64,000 nucleotides of DNA from Persicimonas caeni. Lineage in GTDB: Bacteria > Myxococcota_A > Bradymonadia > Bradymonadales > Bradymonadaceae. The number at the start of each line of letters is the position of its first letter. Within the stretch, counting starts at the first letter, position 1. The notes below the pieces were generated by a model. That model saw only the letters and a program-made list of their open reading frames with translations, searched no databases and was not told the origin of the DNA. The position numbers and the translations under genes are program-made. The DNA is taken from NCBI RefSeq assembly GCF_006517175.1, contig NZ_CP041186.1, forward strand, positions 3,251,074 through 3,315,073, in the 5' to 3' direction. Shown here piece after piece: positions 43,012-51,387 of this stretch.

Positions 43012-44306
43012 GTGATCACCTTTTTGAGTTGTTCGCGAGCTTGTTGTCTGAGTCCGCCGCCGGTGGTGCGGGTGGCCAACTCGTACGGCACGGTCACCTC
43101 GGCGCAGGCGCCCTCGACGTCCCCGCGCTCATCCAGCGAGAGCGTCGCCTCGCCGTGGTAGAAGCGCTCGAGGCGCTCGCTGACATTAACCAAGCCGACG
43201 CCGGTGCGCTTGGTATCGAGCTTGATGCCGCCCGGCCCCGGACCGTCGTCGAGCACGCGCACCGAAAGTAGACCCTCGTGGCATGTAACTTCAACACGCA
43301 CCGAAACCTTTCCCTCGCGCGCGCCGTGGCGGATGGCGTTTTCGACCAGCGGCTGCAAGATCAGCGGCGGCACGACCACCGCATCGAGGTCGACATCGTC
43401 GGCGTCGGCCAGCTCGAATTGGAGCCCCTCACCGAAGCGTGCGCGCTCGAGATCGACGTAGCGCTCGAGCTGCTCGAGCTCGTCGCGCAGCGTGGTCTGC
43501 TCGTCGTCGCGGGCCAGCGTGTAGCGCAGAAACTCGCTCAAATCGAGGGTCAGCTCGCGCGCTTTGACCGGGTTGGTGCGGATGAGATAGGCGAGCGTGT
43601 TGAGCAGGTTGAACAAAAAGTGCGGGCGCACCTGGTACTGCAGCGCCTCGAGCTTGGCCGAGCGCACCAGATCGCGCGAGGTCTTCGCCTCGCGGCGGGT
43701 CAACTCGAGCTCGCGCACCAGACTCAGCAAGCCCATGAAGACCGACACCCCGATGACGTTGGCGGCGATCTTGGCCGCGTGCAGCTCGAGGTTGCTGGCG
43801 ATGGCGATCGCCTGATCGAAGTCGAGCGCGGCCATCACCGCGCCCAGTCCCACGTGGTGGACGAGCTGGATGACTACCGCGCCCACGATCACCGAGATGA
43901 CGCCGGTGCCGATCTTTCGGCTCCACAGCCCGGCCAGGCCTCCGTCGATCACACTCGCCGCGAAGACATACGGTGAGGTGGGGTCGTTGAGCGTGACGGC
44001 GTAGACGAAGCCGGCCAGCGCGCCCACGAGCACGCCGACTTTGCGCCCGCCCAGATAACCGGCCACGATGATGCCCACCGCGCGCAGGTTGAAGCCCATC
44101 CCGCCGATGTCGAACCCGAGGAAGACGCCCCAGACGGCCAGAAACCCGAGCACCGCCATCAAGAAGAGCCGGCGACGCACCGAGGCGTGCGCGCCGGTCT
44201 CGCCCAGCCACACCTCGGCGGGGCGCAACAGCAGCAACACCAGCGAGGCGGCCACCAGCACCGAGACCTTCTCGAGCAGGTTCAGGATGAGTTCTAAGAA
44301 TTCCAC
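43008..44306 (-). CDS. LytS-type sensor histidine kinase
   Basis: 432 aa, GTG start with no strong ribosome site. About six hydrophobic helices in the first 200 residues form the 5TM-LYT sensor (GFDIGGMGFNLRAVGIIVAG; GALAGFVYAV; SVIDGGLAGLW). A short coiled region follows, then the His_kinase domain of LytS type (LEALQYQVRPHFLFNLLNTL, phospho-acceptor His in RPHFLFN) and the HATPase with PPLILQPLVENAIRHG and TGVGLVNV. Such kinases sense envelope state or small metabolites and drive LytTR regulators. The partner regulator overlaps its stop by GTGA. Confidence 0.93.
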   Translation of the reverse strand: MEFLELILNLLEKVSVLVAASLVLLLLRPAEVWLGETGAHASVRRRLFLMAVLGFLAVWGVFLGFDIGGMGFNLRAVGIIVAGYLGGRKVGVLVGALAGFVYAVTLNDPTSPYVFAASVIDGGLAGLWSRKIGTGVISVIVGAVVIQLVHHVGLGAVMAALDFDQAIAIASNLELHAAKIAANVIGVSVFMGLLSLVRELELTRREAKTSRDLVRSAKLEALQYQVRPHFLFNLLNTLAYLIRTNPVKARELTLDLSEFLRYTLARDDEQTTLRDELEQLERYVDLERARFGEGLQFELADADDVDLDAVVVPPLILQPLVENAIRHGAREGKVSVRVEVTCHEGLLSVRVLDDGPGPGGIKLDTKRTGVGLVNVSERLERFYHGEATLSLDERGDVEGACAEVTVPYELATRTTGGGLRQQAREQLKKVIT

Positions 44307-44343
44307 GGCGTCACATTAGCCGATTTTGCCAAAACAAGAAAAA

Positions 44344-44373
44344 CGAAAAGCAGCGCTTCCGCGCTGCTTTTCG
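44344..44373 (-). terminator. intrinsic terminator, minus-strand orientation
   Basis: A perfect 13-bp stem CGAAAAGCAGCGC / GCGCTGCTTTTCG with a 4-base loop, followed on the minus strand by TTTTTCTTGTTTT. It lies just upstream of the LytS gene and ends transcripts coming from the right (the small frame at 44458 or the propeller gene at 44782). Confidence 0.85.
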
Positions 44374-44457
44374 TGATTGGCTACCCGCATGTGCCGTTAT
44401 TGAAACGGGGTTGTGAAACCCTGGTTTTACCAGGTGGTGGACAGTAAGTAATGAGCG

Positions 44458-44664
44458 TCAGCCTTCGCTCTTGGAACGCAAGAGGCATGACTTCTTCTCA
44501 TCAGCGACCGTCCCCATATATATACGTACGGGGTTCCTTGCTTGCCCATCTCGCACGAACACCGCAGCGTAGCCAAGTCGAGTAAATTGTAAGTCGTTGC
44601 GGACGCCCAATGCAAGCGCATCCTCGCTGACTGTGCGGATATAACGAGCGGGCCGGCGAAGCAT
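44458..44664 (-). CDS. doubtful small hypothetical gene or gene remnant
   Basis: 68 aa from an ATG at 44664; the frame runs further upstream into the 42-bp repeat. The protein text (SEDALALGVRND, LGYAAVFVRDGQ, VRIYMGTVADEKKSC) has normal composition for a soluble domain but matches no family I know. No ribosome site is visible. It is followed by a strong minus-strand terminator 85 bp later, which is the main argument for a real transcript. It may equally be the 3' end of a decayed gene. Confidence 0.25.
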   Translation of the reverse strand: MLRRPARYIRTVSEDALALGVRNDLQFTRLGYAAVFVRDGQARNPVRIYMGTVADEKKSCLLRSKSEG

Positions 44665-44704
44665 TCCGCGAGGGCGAAAAATTGTTAGGTTGCTCAACTC
44701 CCAC

Positions 44705-44746
44705 CACCCGCCGCCTCTTCGGTGCGAGTGCATCCCTGCTCTCGCC
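44705..44746. repeat. 42-bp direct repeat, copy 1
   Basis: CACCCGCCGCCTCTTCGGTG and the 22 bases after it are identical to 46936-46977. The two copies bracket the propeller lipoprotein gene in the same orientation. The sequence belongs to the GAGGGCAAGATGCCCTC palindromic family (its reverse complement is a diverged arm). Confidence 0.85.
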
Positions 44747-44781
44747 GCCTGCTTTTTAAGGCGGCATGGCTAGCCTCTTCT

Positions 44782-46800
44782 TCAGTTGCCGCCGTAGCGC
44801 CACATGCCGTGGCCCTCCACGCTCACATACGCCTGATTGGCGTGAGTGGTAAATCCACGGATCTGTCCGTCGGGAAGGCCCTGGCTCATCTCGGACCACT
44901 GGTTACGAGACGGATCGTACTGATAGACCCTCGAGTCGGTCAGCGCGTACAGCGCGTCGCCGCTGGCGTGGATCTCTTCGAAATACTCGCCGTCGAGTTC
45001 TTGGCGCGACGGCGTCGGCGTCTCCATCCACCGCTGCTGGTCTTCATCCCACACGAATACCTGACCGACCCAATTTACACCCCCACCGTCTGCCAGACGC
45101 GCCCGTTGCACCAGCGTGTACAGGTCGAGCTCGGTGCGGGCAAACGCGACCGGATAGGGACCGCGGTCGTCTTCGAAGCTCGGAGCGGGCAAGCCCTCGG
45201 AGCGCGAGGTGCGTTCGCCATCGTCGTCGACCTTATCCACCCAGCCGGTCAAGCCCGACTGGTCGATGAGCCAGATTTCGCCGTGCATCGAGGTCGCACC
45301 GTGCATCGAGTGATCTCTACGTCCGTTGTACTCGAACAGCTCCTCGCCTCTGGCACCGTCGTCGCCGATTCGCAGGAATGCGTAAGGGGTCAGCACATAA
45401 ATCGTGCCGTCATGCTCGAAGACAGATTCGACACTCGCCGCGAGAATGGCATCGGCCTCGACGGCGAGTTCGACCTGTGCGTCGGAGGTCATACGCCATA
45501 TTTCCGTGCGTGCGCCAAACGCCTCACCGGGCTCCGAGCTGGCGCTTACCACCAAGAAGAGCTGCTCGCCGTCGACGTGGATCTCCTCGACGGTGCGCAA
45601 TGGGTCGATCCCTTCGCGCCACCACTCCGAGTCTCCTCCGCTGCGACACGACAACACGCCAAAATGCGCGAGCGCACAAAGGCCGATACTTGCGCCGGCA
45701 AGCTCGGTCGGGGTGTCCAGTGACGGTCCCACCGGCTCCCAGCCTTCGCCGGAGTCGTCCATGCGCCACACGCCCGCGCTGCGTGTGATTGCGTAGAGGG
45801 TCTCTGCGTAGGTGTGTAGTTCGAGAAGTCGAGTCTGCGGCGGGCGGGCGATTCGCTGCCAGCCCGACTCGCCGTATGTGACGATATGGTCTTCGCCGGT
45901 AACGTACGCCGCGTTGGTGCCTCGCTCGATGGCGTAGATCCGGCCGTCATGTCGCGTCACCTCATCGAGCGCCCCCTCGAGCTCGGCAGCCTCCTGCTCT
46001 TCCCAGGAGATACCGTCGTCCGACACGTAGACCTTGCCGGGTCGCTTGCTTCCGCCCCAGTGACGCCCATCGTAGGACGCCGCGCCGCGCAGTTGGGCGA
46101 TGATGTACGGTCGCTCGTGCTCCGTCCAGGTCTGGCCACCGTCAGTGGAGTAGATATCGTTGTATATCCCCTGATGCAGATGAATGACCTGACCCGACTT
46201 CTCGAATTCTCCCGCGGCCTCGCGCACGAGCTGCCAATCCCCGCCGTCGACCTTGCGCACCAGACTCCCCGGGTGACGCTCGCTGGCGTGGTGGGTCGTG
46301 GCCAATGCCGCGCCGTCGACCTCGATGATCTCCTCGAGGCGAAGGCTCATTCGCTGCCACGTTTCATCACCGGAGTCGCGCGTGTAGGTCGCTTGATGGG
46401 TTAGAAGGTATTGCGCATCTCCCCACTGGCCAATCTGCAGGAGTGACTCACCCTCGGTGCGGCGCTGCTCGAGTTCCCCAGCCACCTGCGCCTCACCGGA
46501 CAACGTATCGACCATCAAGATCCGTGGCGGATCGTGCGTCTCGTGCAGATAGAGTTGCCCGTCGACATGTCCGAGCAAGTAGGAGCTCCAGCCCAAGCCG
46601 TGAGCGCTCATCGGCGGGCCCTGCATCTGGCGCCACTGTCCGCCGGGCTCGACACTCGGCACGGGTCGGTCCCGCTGGTCGACCGGCGAGGGTGACTCAC
46701 CTTCGTTCGACGGGTCGGAGCAGCCGGTGGGCAACAACAAACTCAACGACAGCAAACACAAAGATACGTAGCGGCGAGTGGGCAGAGTTACCGACGGCAT
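44782..46800 (-). CDS. beta-propeller (BNR/sialidase-like repeat) lipoprotein
   Basis: 672 aa from the ATG at 46800, which has GGGGAA six bases before it (a GTG at 46812 is the alternative). Lipobox LPTGC (Cys27). It contains many propeller blades with BNR-type Asp boxes: YSTDGGQTWTE, VYVSDDGISWEE and the VWRMDDSGEGWEP variant. Trp-rich strands and W-R-x turns recur throughout. BNR repeats occur in sialidases, photosystem assembly factors and sortilin-like binding proteins; no sialidase catalytic RIP motif was seen, so a binding role is likelier. The gene is bracketed by 42-bp direct repeats. Confidence 0.75.
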   Translation of the reverse strand: MPSVTLPTRRYVSLCLLSLSLLLPTGCSDPSNEGESPSPVDQRDRPVPSVEPGGQWRQMQGPPMSAHGLGWSSYLLGHVDGQLYLHETHDPPRILMVDTLSGEAQVAGELEQRRTEGESLLQIGQWGDAQYLLTHQATYTRDSGDETWQRMSLRLEEIIEVDGAALATTHHASERHPGSLVRKVDGGDWQLVREAAGEFEKSGQVIHLHQGIYNDIYSTDGGQTWTEHERPYIIAQLRGAASYDGRHWGGSKRPGKVYVSDDGISWEEQEAAELEGALDEVTRHDGRIYAIERGTNAAYVTGEDHIVTYGESGWQRIARPPQTRLLELHTYAETLYAITRSAGVWRMDDSGEGWEPVGPSLDTPTELAGASIGLCALAHFGVLSCRSGGDSEWWREGIDPLRTVEEIHVDGEQLFLVVSASSEPGEAFGARTEIWRMTSDAQVELAVEADAILAASVESVFEHDGTIYVLTPYAFLRIGDDGARGEELFEYNGRRDHSMHGATSMHGEIWLIDQSGLTGWVDKVDDDGERTSRSEGLPAPSFEDDRGPYPVAFARTELDLYTLVQRARLADGGGVNWVGQVFVWDEDQQRWMETPTPSRQELDGEYFEEIHASGDALYALTDSRVYQYDPSRNQWSEMSQGLPDGQIRGFTTHANQAYVSVEGHGMWRYGGN

Positions 46801-47030
46801 TTGGTTCCCCACAAAATCAGATGGAGCGAAAGAACGTGACCTTCAATAAGTCAGACGCGGCGCGGACGGGATCATTCAGACGAGATATCGAAAAGCTCAC
46901 GAAAGCGAGGGCAAGATGCCCTCGCACCGAAACGACACCCGCCGCCTCTTCGGTGCGAGTGCATCCCTGCTCTCGCCTTCGAGGGCAAGATGCCCTCCCA
47001 ACGAAGAGCGCACCGAGTCGCGCACGCCGA
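46801..47030. repeat. palindromic repeats upstream of the propeller gene
   Basis: 230-bp gap. It holds a perfect palindrome GCGAGGGC-AAGAT-GCCCTCGC (46905-46925), the second copy of the 42-bp direct repeat (46936-46977), and a second GAGGGCAAGATGCCCTC palindrome (46981-46997). The first palindrome plus CACCGAA pairs with the start of the 42-bp copy (TTCGGTGCGAG), so the whole tract can fold back on itself. It also separates the mnmE stop from the propeller gene. Confidence 0.75.
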
Positions 47031-48413
47031 CTACTTGCCGACGCAAAACTCCGAGAAGATCTTGTTCAGGATATCGTCCGTCGACACCTGGCCGACGATG
47101 TCGCCCAGAGCGTCCAGGCCCTCGCGCAGGTCGAGCGCGACGAATTCGTGCTCCATGCCCGCTTCAACGGCCTCTTTGGCGCGCCCGAGCGCTTCCAGTG
47201 CCCGGTTGACGCACTCTAAGTGCCGCGTGCGGCTGAGCAGGACGCCCTCGCCGGAGGTGAGCTCGGCGGCAATGCCGGTAAGAACGCCGACCAGCTCGTC
47301 CATGCCCTCGCGCTCGCCGTCGGCGGCCAAGGCCGTCGGCACGACGTGCTCGAAGCGCTCCAGCAGCGCCACGTCGTCGGCGGTGAGCGTCGACGGCAAG
47401 TCGATCTTGTTGCGCACGACCACCGTTTCGATATGGCGGGCGAGTGTCTCTTCGAGGTCGCGGCGTTGATCGTCGTCGAGGCCTTGCTCTTGGTCGACGA
47501 GCCAGATGACCAGGTCGGCCTTGCTCTGCAGCTCGCGGCTTCGCTCGATGCCGATCTGCTCGACCTCGTCGGTCGCGTCGCGCAAACCGGCGGTGTCGAC
47601 CACGCGCAGGGCGACGCCCTCGAGGTGGATCTCTTCTTCCAAAAAGTCGCGGGTGGTGCCGGCGATCGAGGTCACGATCGCTCGCTCCGAGCCGTGCAGC
47701 GCGTTGAAAAGCGTCGACTTGCCGGCGTTGGGCGGGCCCAAGATGACCACGCGCACGCCTTCTCGCTGGCGGCGGCCCTGGTCGAAGCGGCGCTTCAGGT
47801 CGCGAAGCTCGGCGATCACTTTGTCGACGCGTTGGAGCACCTCGTCGTGCTCGATCTGGTAGACGTGCTCCTCATGGGCGAAGTCGATGGCCGACTCGAC
47901 CAGCGTCACTGCTTCCATGGTGAGCGTGCGAAGTTCACGGATGGCCGCGCCCAAACTCCCCTGCAGGTGCTCCATGGCGAGCTTGTGCGCCGAGACGCTG
48001 GTCGCCTCGACCAGGTCGGCGACGGCTTCGGCTTGGGTGAGGTCGATGCGTCCGTTCAAAAACGCCCGCTCGGTGAACTCGCCCGGGCCGGCCGCGCGCG
48101 CGCCGCTCGCCAGGGCCGCGTCGAGCACGCGGCGCAAGATGATCGGGCCGCCGTGGCACTGGAACTCGACGACGTCGTCGCCGGTGTAGGTATGCGGGCT
48201 CTCCATGAGCACGCACAAGGCCTCGTCGACCAGGTCTCCGTGTTCGTCGTGGATGCGCGACAGGCGCAATTTGTGGGAGGGGTGATCGTCGGGCCAGGCA
48301 GGCACCAACGCTCGGAGCACATCGCGCGCCTCGGGCCCGCTGACGCGGACGATGCCCACGCCACCCCGGCCGGCCGGAGTGGCGATCGCAGCGATGGTCG
48401 TTGAGTCGATCAT
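47031..48413 (-). CDS. mnmE: tRNA modification GTPase MnmE
   Basis: 460 aa, usual length. The N-terminal formyl-THF-binding domain begins STTIAAIATPAGRGGVGIVR. The inserted G domain has GPPNAGKSTLFNAL (P-loop), AGTTRDFLEE, DTAGLRDATDEVE and VRNKIDL. The C-terminus is the catalytic FCVGK. With MnmG it installs the 5-carboxymethylaminomethyl group on U34 of tRNAs. Its start overlaps the jag stop by 4 bp. Last gene of the rpmH-to-mnmE series. Confidence 0.98.
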   Translation of the reverse strand: MIDSTTIAAIATPAGRGGVGIVRVSGPEARDVLRALVPAWPDDHPSHKLRLSRIHDEHGDLVDEALCVLMESPHTYTGDDVVEFQCHGGPIILRRVLDAALASGARAAGPGEFTERAFLNGRIDLTQAEAVADLVEATSVSAHKLAMEHLQGSLGAAIRELRTLTMEAVTLVESAIDFAHEEHVYQIEHDEVLQRVDKVIAELRDLKRRFDQGRRQREGVRVVILGPPNAGKSTLFNALHGSERAIVTSIAGTTRDFLEEEIHLEGVALRVVDTAGLRDATDEVEQIGIERSRELQSKADLVIWLVDQEQGLDDDQRRDLEETLARHIETVVVRNKIDLPSTLTADDVALLERFEHVVPTALAADGEREGMDELVGVLTGIAAELTSGEGVLLSRTRHLECVNRALEALGRAKEAVEAGMEHEFVALDLREGLDALGDIVGQVSTDDILNKIFSEFCVGK

Positions 48414-48904
48414 GCAGGCGAAATCGAAAGCTTGCGGAAGATCCCCTTGCCCTCGCTCTCGGTCTTGACGCTCGAATCTTCCTCCAGCGCCTTGTGGACC
48501 ACGCTTCGCTCGTAGCTGTTGAGCCCGGCGATGGTCACCTTTTTACCCAGGCGGGTGGCCACGTCGCGAAGCTCTTCGGCGACCGAATCGAGGCGCTCGG
48601 CGCGCTGGTCGCGGAAGCCGCTGACGTCGACATAGACCTGACGCTTGTCACCCACGCGCGACAGCGCGGCGCTCAAAAGCGTCTGGATCGACTCGATCGA
48701 CTTGGGCGCCGAGGTGCCCACGCCGAGCAAGATCTCGGCATCTTCGCCGCTGACGTCGAAGTACAGCTTGTCTTCTTTGGCCTCGCCGCTGACGTCGAGG
48801 TCGAAGTTCATGCGCTCGAAGACGTCGGCGAGCCACTGCTCGCCGAATTCAATCGCGTCGACTTCGGGCTGCTCATTCTCTTCGTTGGTCTGTTCGTCAG
48901 TCAT
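48410..48904 (-). CDS. jag: Jag/KhpB-type RNA-binding protein (KH-R3H)
   Basis: 164 aa. The N-terminal acidic tail is unlike the usual Jag_N domain, which appears to be absent. A KH domain runs at about 25-90 (YFDVSGEDAEILLGVGTSAPK), with an unusual VGTSAPKS in place of the canonical GRRG-type loop. The C-terminal R3H region is at about 95-160 (VYVDVSGFRDQRAERLDSVAEEL, LNSYERSVVHKALEED). The R-x3-H signature reads RSVVH. The position between yidC and mnmE fits Jag. A foldback repeat lies in the gap to yidC. Confidence 0.88.
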   Translation of the reverse strand: MTDEQTNEENEQPEVDAIEFGEQWLADVFERMNFDLDVSGEAKEDKLYFDVSGEDAEILLGVGTSAPKSIESIQTLLSAALSRVGDKRQVYVDVSGFRDQRAERLDSVAEELRDVATRLGKKVTIAGLNSYERSVVHKALEEDSSVKTESEGKGIFRKLSISPA

Positions 48905-48954
48905 TTTGGAATCCAGTTGTGTTTATCAAAAGAGTTGGTCTTGCAGAAAAGCAG

Positions 48955-49133
48955 CGCCATCTATTTGGGCAATTAAGGACATAGGGGCAGCGATTTGTCA
49001 CGTGCCTCCGATACGCAACCCATAGGGGCAGCGATTTGTCACGTGCCTCCGATACGCAACCCATAGGGGCAGCGATTTGTCACGTGCCTCCGATACGCAA
49101 CCCTTATGTCCTTAATTGCTTATGTAGATGGCG
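48955..49133. repeat. foldback element with three identical 41-bp tandem units (yidC-jag gap)
   Basis: Inverted arms (CGCCATCTAtttggGCAATTAAGGACATA type) at 48955-48983 and 49103-49133 enclose three exact 41-bp repeats at 48980-49020, 49021-49061 and 49062-49102, each containing GGGGCAGCGATTTGTCACGTG. The element fills most of the 266-bp gap between the yidC stop and the jag start, so it is transcribed if the genes are co-transcribed. It carries no transposase. Confidence 0.9.
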
Positions 49134-49170
49134 TGACGCCTCTGCAAGGCCACCACCATCGCACAATCAA

Positions 49171-50928
49171 TCACGCCTTCGCCGCCTCGATTTCTTCACC
49201 GCTGTACTTCTTCTTGACGTAGAACTGCTGGCCGACGCCGATGAGCAGGCTGAGTGCGTAGTAGAGCACCAGACCCGAGGGCAGGAAGATCATGAAGCCG
49301 GCGAACATGAACGGCATGATCTTCATCATCATCATCGCCTGCTGGTTGGTCGTGTCGACCGTGCTCATCTTCTGCTGGGCGAACATGACGATGCCCATCA
49401 AGACCGGCAGCACGTAGTACGGGTCGGGCTCGGCCAAGTTGGTGTACCACAGCGCGAAGTCGGCGTGATACAGCTCGACCGAGTTGTAGATCATGACGTA
49501 CAGGCCGTACAGAATCGGCATCTGCATGATCATCGGCAAGCAGCCGCCAGCCGGGCTGACGTTGTGCTCGCGGAAAATCTTCATCGTCTCTTCGGTCATG
49601 CGCTGGCGGTCGTCTTCGTACTTCTCTTTGACCTCGGTGAGCAGCGGCTGGACCTTCTTCATGCGCTCCATGCTCGAGTAGGCCTTCATGTTGATCGGCC
49701 ACAGCGCGCCACGAATCAGGAAGGTCAGGATGATGATCGCCAGACCCCAGTTGCCCACGAAGTTGTAGATCTTCTCGAGGCCCCAGCGCATCGGGCGCGC
49801 GATGAAGGCGAACATGCCGTAGTCGACGCTCTCCTCGAGGCTCACTGTGCCGTCGAGGGAGTCGTCGATGCCGTTGAGCACGTCGACGTCCTTGGGCCCC
49901 ATGAACAGTTTGTGCGACAGGGTTTCGGTCTGACCCGGCTCGATGGAGAAGCCGGAGTTGACGAGGCGCGTGCGGATATAGTCGCTGTCGACGACCTTGA
50001 GCTCGCAGCGCTCGACCGGCTTGTCGGGGATGGCGGCCATCATGAAGTAGCGGGTGTCCACCGCCCCCCACAGCGTCTCGCCTTCGTCGAAGCGCTGGGG
50101 CGAATCGAGCACCGAGTCGAACGACTCGCGCTCGATGTCCTCGGAGTTCATGCACACGCCCTCGACTTCGTTGGGCTGGAAGTCCAGGAAGCTCGATTCT
50201 TTGTTGGGGTCTTTCCACTCGAAGATGTCGAGCGCGACCGTGTCGACCAAGCGGCCCTTGTCGAGCAGGTTGGTGATCTGGACGTCCATGTCGACGACAT
50301 AGGGCAGATCTCTGTCGAGCGAGAAGACCTTGTCGATCTGGAAGCGCCCCTGCGGGTCGACGTAGCGGTACACGATCTTGTCGTACGCCTCGCCCTCGCC
50401 TTTGACGCTCTCGTCTTCGACGAGCTCGTAGACCGGCTTGCTGGGGAAGTCGACGCTCTGCTCGAGAAAGTCGAGCTCGAACGGATAGTGCTTGGCCTCT
50501 TTGGGGAAGCCGACGAGATCGCCTTTGGCCTGGTACTGCTCGGGCTCGGTCAGCTGGACGCTGGTCACGCGCGCCTGATCGTTGGTCAGGTGCACCGTGA
50601 ACATGTCGCTCTTGATGATGTCCTTGCGCACCGCGACGTTGCGCGGCTGGGGCGTCGGCTCTTGGGCCTCGGCCTGCGCATCATCGGCGCCACCTTCAGC
50701 CCGCGCGTCCTGCTGGGCCGCCTGTTGGTCGGCTCCTTCAGCGGCGTCGGCTTGCTTGTCGGCGCCCTGAGCCTCGTCGGCAGCCTCTTCGCCGTCGGCG
50801 GTCTGCTCGACGGTCTGCTCGCCGTTGGCCGCGTCCTCTTCGGGCATCGGCGGGGCGACAAAGGTCTGCCAGATCAACAGGACGGCCGCGCTGAGGACCA
50901 TCGCCAAGATGAAACGCTTCTGTTCCAT
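49171..50928 (-). CDS. yidC: membrane protein insertase YidC
   Basis: 585 aa. N-terminal signal-anchor (FILAMVLSAAVLLIWQTFVA), then an acidic Gln/Ala/Asp-rich linker (about 30-90), the large periplasmic beta domain, and the conserved core with helices around NWGLAIIILTFLIRGALWPI (the substrate-groove Arg is retained), then PVLMGIVMFAQQKMS and GFMIFLPSGLVLYYALS. Gram-negative type with a full periplasmic domain. It inserts membrane proteins alone or with SecYEG. Precedes jag on the same strand. Confidence 0.97.
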   Translation of the reverse strand: MEQKRFILAMVLSAAVLLIWQTFVAPPMPEEDAANGEQTVEQTADGEEAADEAQGADKQADAAEGADQQAAQQDARAEGGADDAQAEAQEPTPQPRNVAVRKDIIKSDMFTVHLTNDQARVTSVQLTEPEQYQAKGDLVGFPKEAKHYPFELDFLEQSVDFPSKPVYELVEDESVKGEGEAYDKIVYRYVDPQGRFQIDKVFSLDRDLPYVVDMDVQITNLLDKGRLVDTVALDIFEWKDPNKESSFLDFQPNEVEGVCMNSEDIERESFDSVLDSPQRFDEGETLWGAVDTRYFMMAAIPDKPVERCELKVVDSDYIRTRLVNSGFSIEPGQTETLSHKLFMGPKDVDVLNGIDDSLDGTVSLEESVDYGMFAFIARPMRWGLEKIYNFVGNWGLAIIILTFLIRGALWPINMKAYSSMERMKKVQPLLTEVKEKYEDDRQRMTEETMKIFREHNVSPAGGCLPMIMQMPILYGLYVMIYNSVELYHADFALWYTNLAEPDPYYVLPVLMGIVMFAQQKMSTVDTTNQQAMMMMKIMPFMFAGFMIFLPSGLVLYYALSLLIGVGQQFYVKKKYSGEEIEAAKA

Positions 50929-51017
50929 GATAAATCTTTGGTTGGGTTACTGCCGTGGGTGCGAGCCCGCCTCCTTTGAATCTAAGGACGCATCGTCGCG
51001 TTTAGAGCCCTACAGCT

Positions 51018-51359
51018 TCAGGGTACGGGATCGTGACCCCCGGGATGGAACGGGTGGCACCGCATGAGCCGCTTGAGGCCCAGCCAACTTCCGCGCACGA
51101 ATCCGTGGCGTTTGATGGCGATCAAAGTGTACTGAGAGCACGTGGGCCGAAATCGGCAGGCAGGGGGCGTCAGTGGGGAGATGGCGCGCTGATAAAAGCG
51201 GATCATCGCCATGCCGCCGCGTGCCAGCCAGCCCGGCTGAGCGTCGTCCGCGCGCACCAGCGCTCCGTCAGCCTCGGTGGACGACTCGGTCTTGTCGGCG
51301 CTGATGTCGTCGGCGCTGATGTCGTCGGCACTGGTCCTGTCGCCAGTAGGCTCAACCAA
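51018..51359 (-). CDS. yidD: YidD membrane-protein insertion efficiency factor, with N-terminal extension
   Basis: 113 aa from a TTG at 51359 preceded by GAGAGGA. The C-terminal 65 residues are Yid[37 protein letters not shown] with the three family Cys pattern, then [19 protein letters not shown]. The first 45 residues are acidic and not part of the family, and contain the repeat [10 protein letters not shown] (15-bp DNA repeat). If translation began at an internal ATG (MAMIRFYQ) the protein would have the normal length. Position between rnpA and yidC is canonical. Confidence 0.92.
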   Translation of the reverse strand: MVEPTGDRTSADDISADDISADKTESSTEADGALVRADDAQPGWLARGGMAMIRFYQRAISPLTPPACRFRPTCSQYTLIAIKRHGFVRGSWLGLKRLMRCHPFHPGGHDPVP

Positions 51360-51387
51360 GGCATCCTCTCGTTGGCGTTGCTGGTCG

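Larger units (their letters stand above)
44307..44781. other. 475-bp intergenic region left of the propeller gene
   Basis: Contains the minus-strand terminator (44344-44373), a less GC-rich stretch with a doubtful small gene (44458-44664), and one copy of a 42-bp repeat (44705-44746) ending in a GCCGCC-tgctttttaa-GGCGGC hairpin (44745-44765). The drop in GC and the repeat suggest a recombination scar. Confidence 0.5.

Noticed and set aside
48980-49102. Three 41-bp tandem repeats considered as a CRISPR array
   Set aside because: Units are contiguous with no spacers and are enclosed by inverted arms.
49036-50979. 647-codon plus-strand frame opposite yidC
   Set aside because: Antisense to a clear YidC; begins inside the 41-bp repeats.
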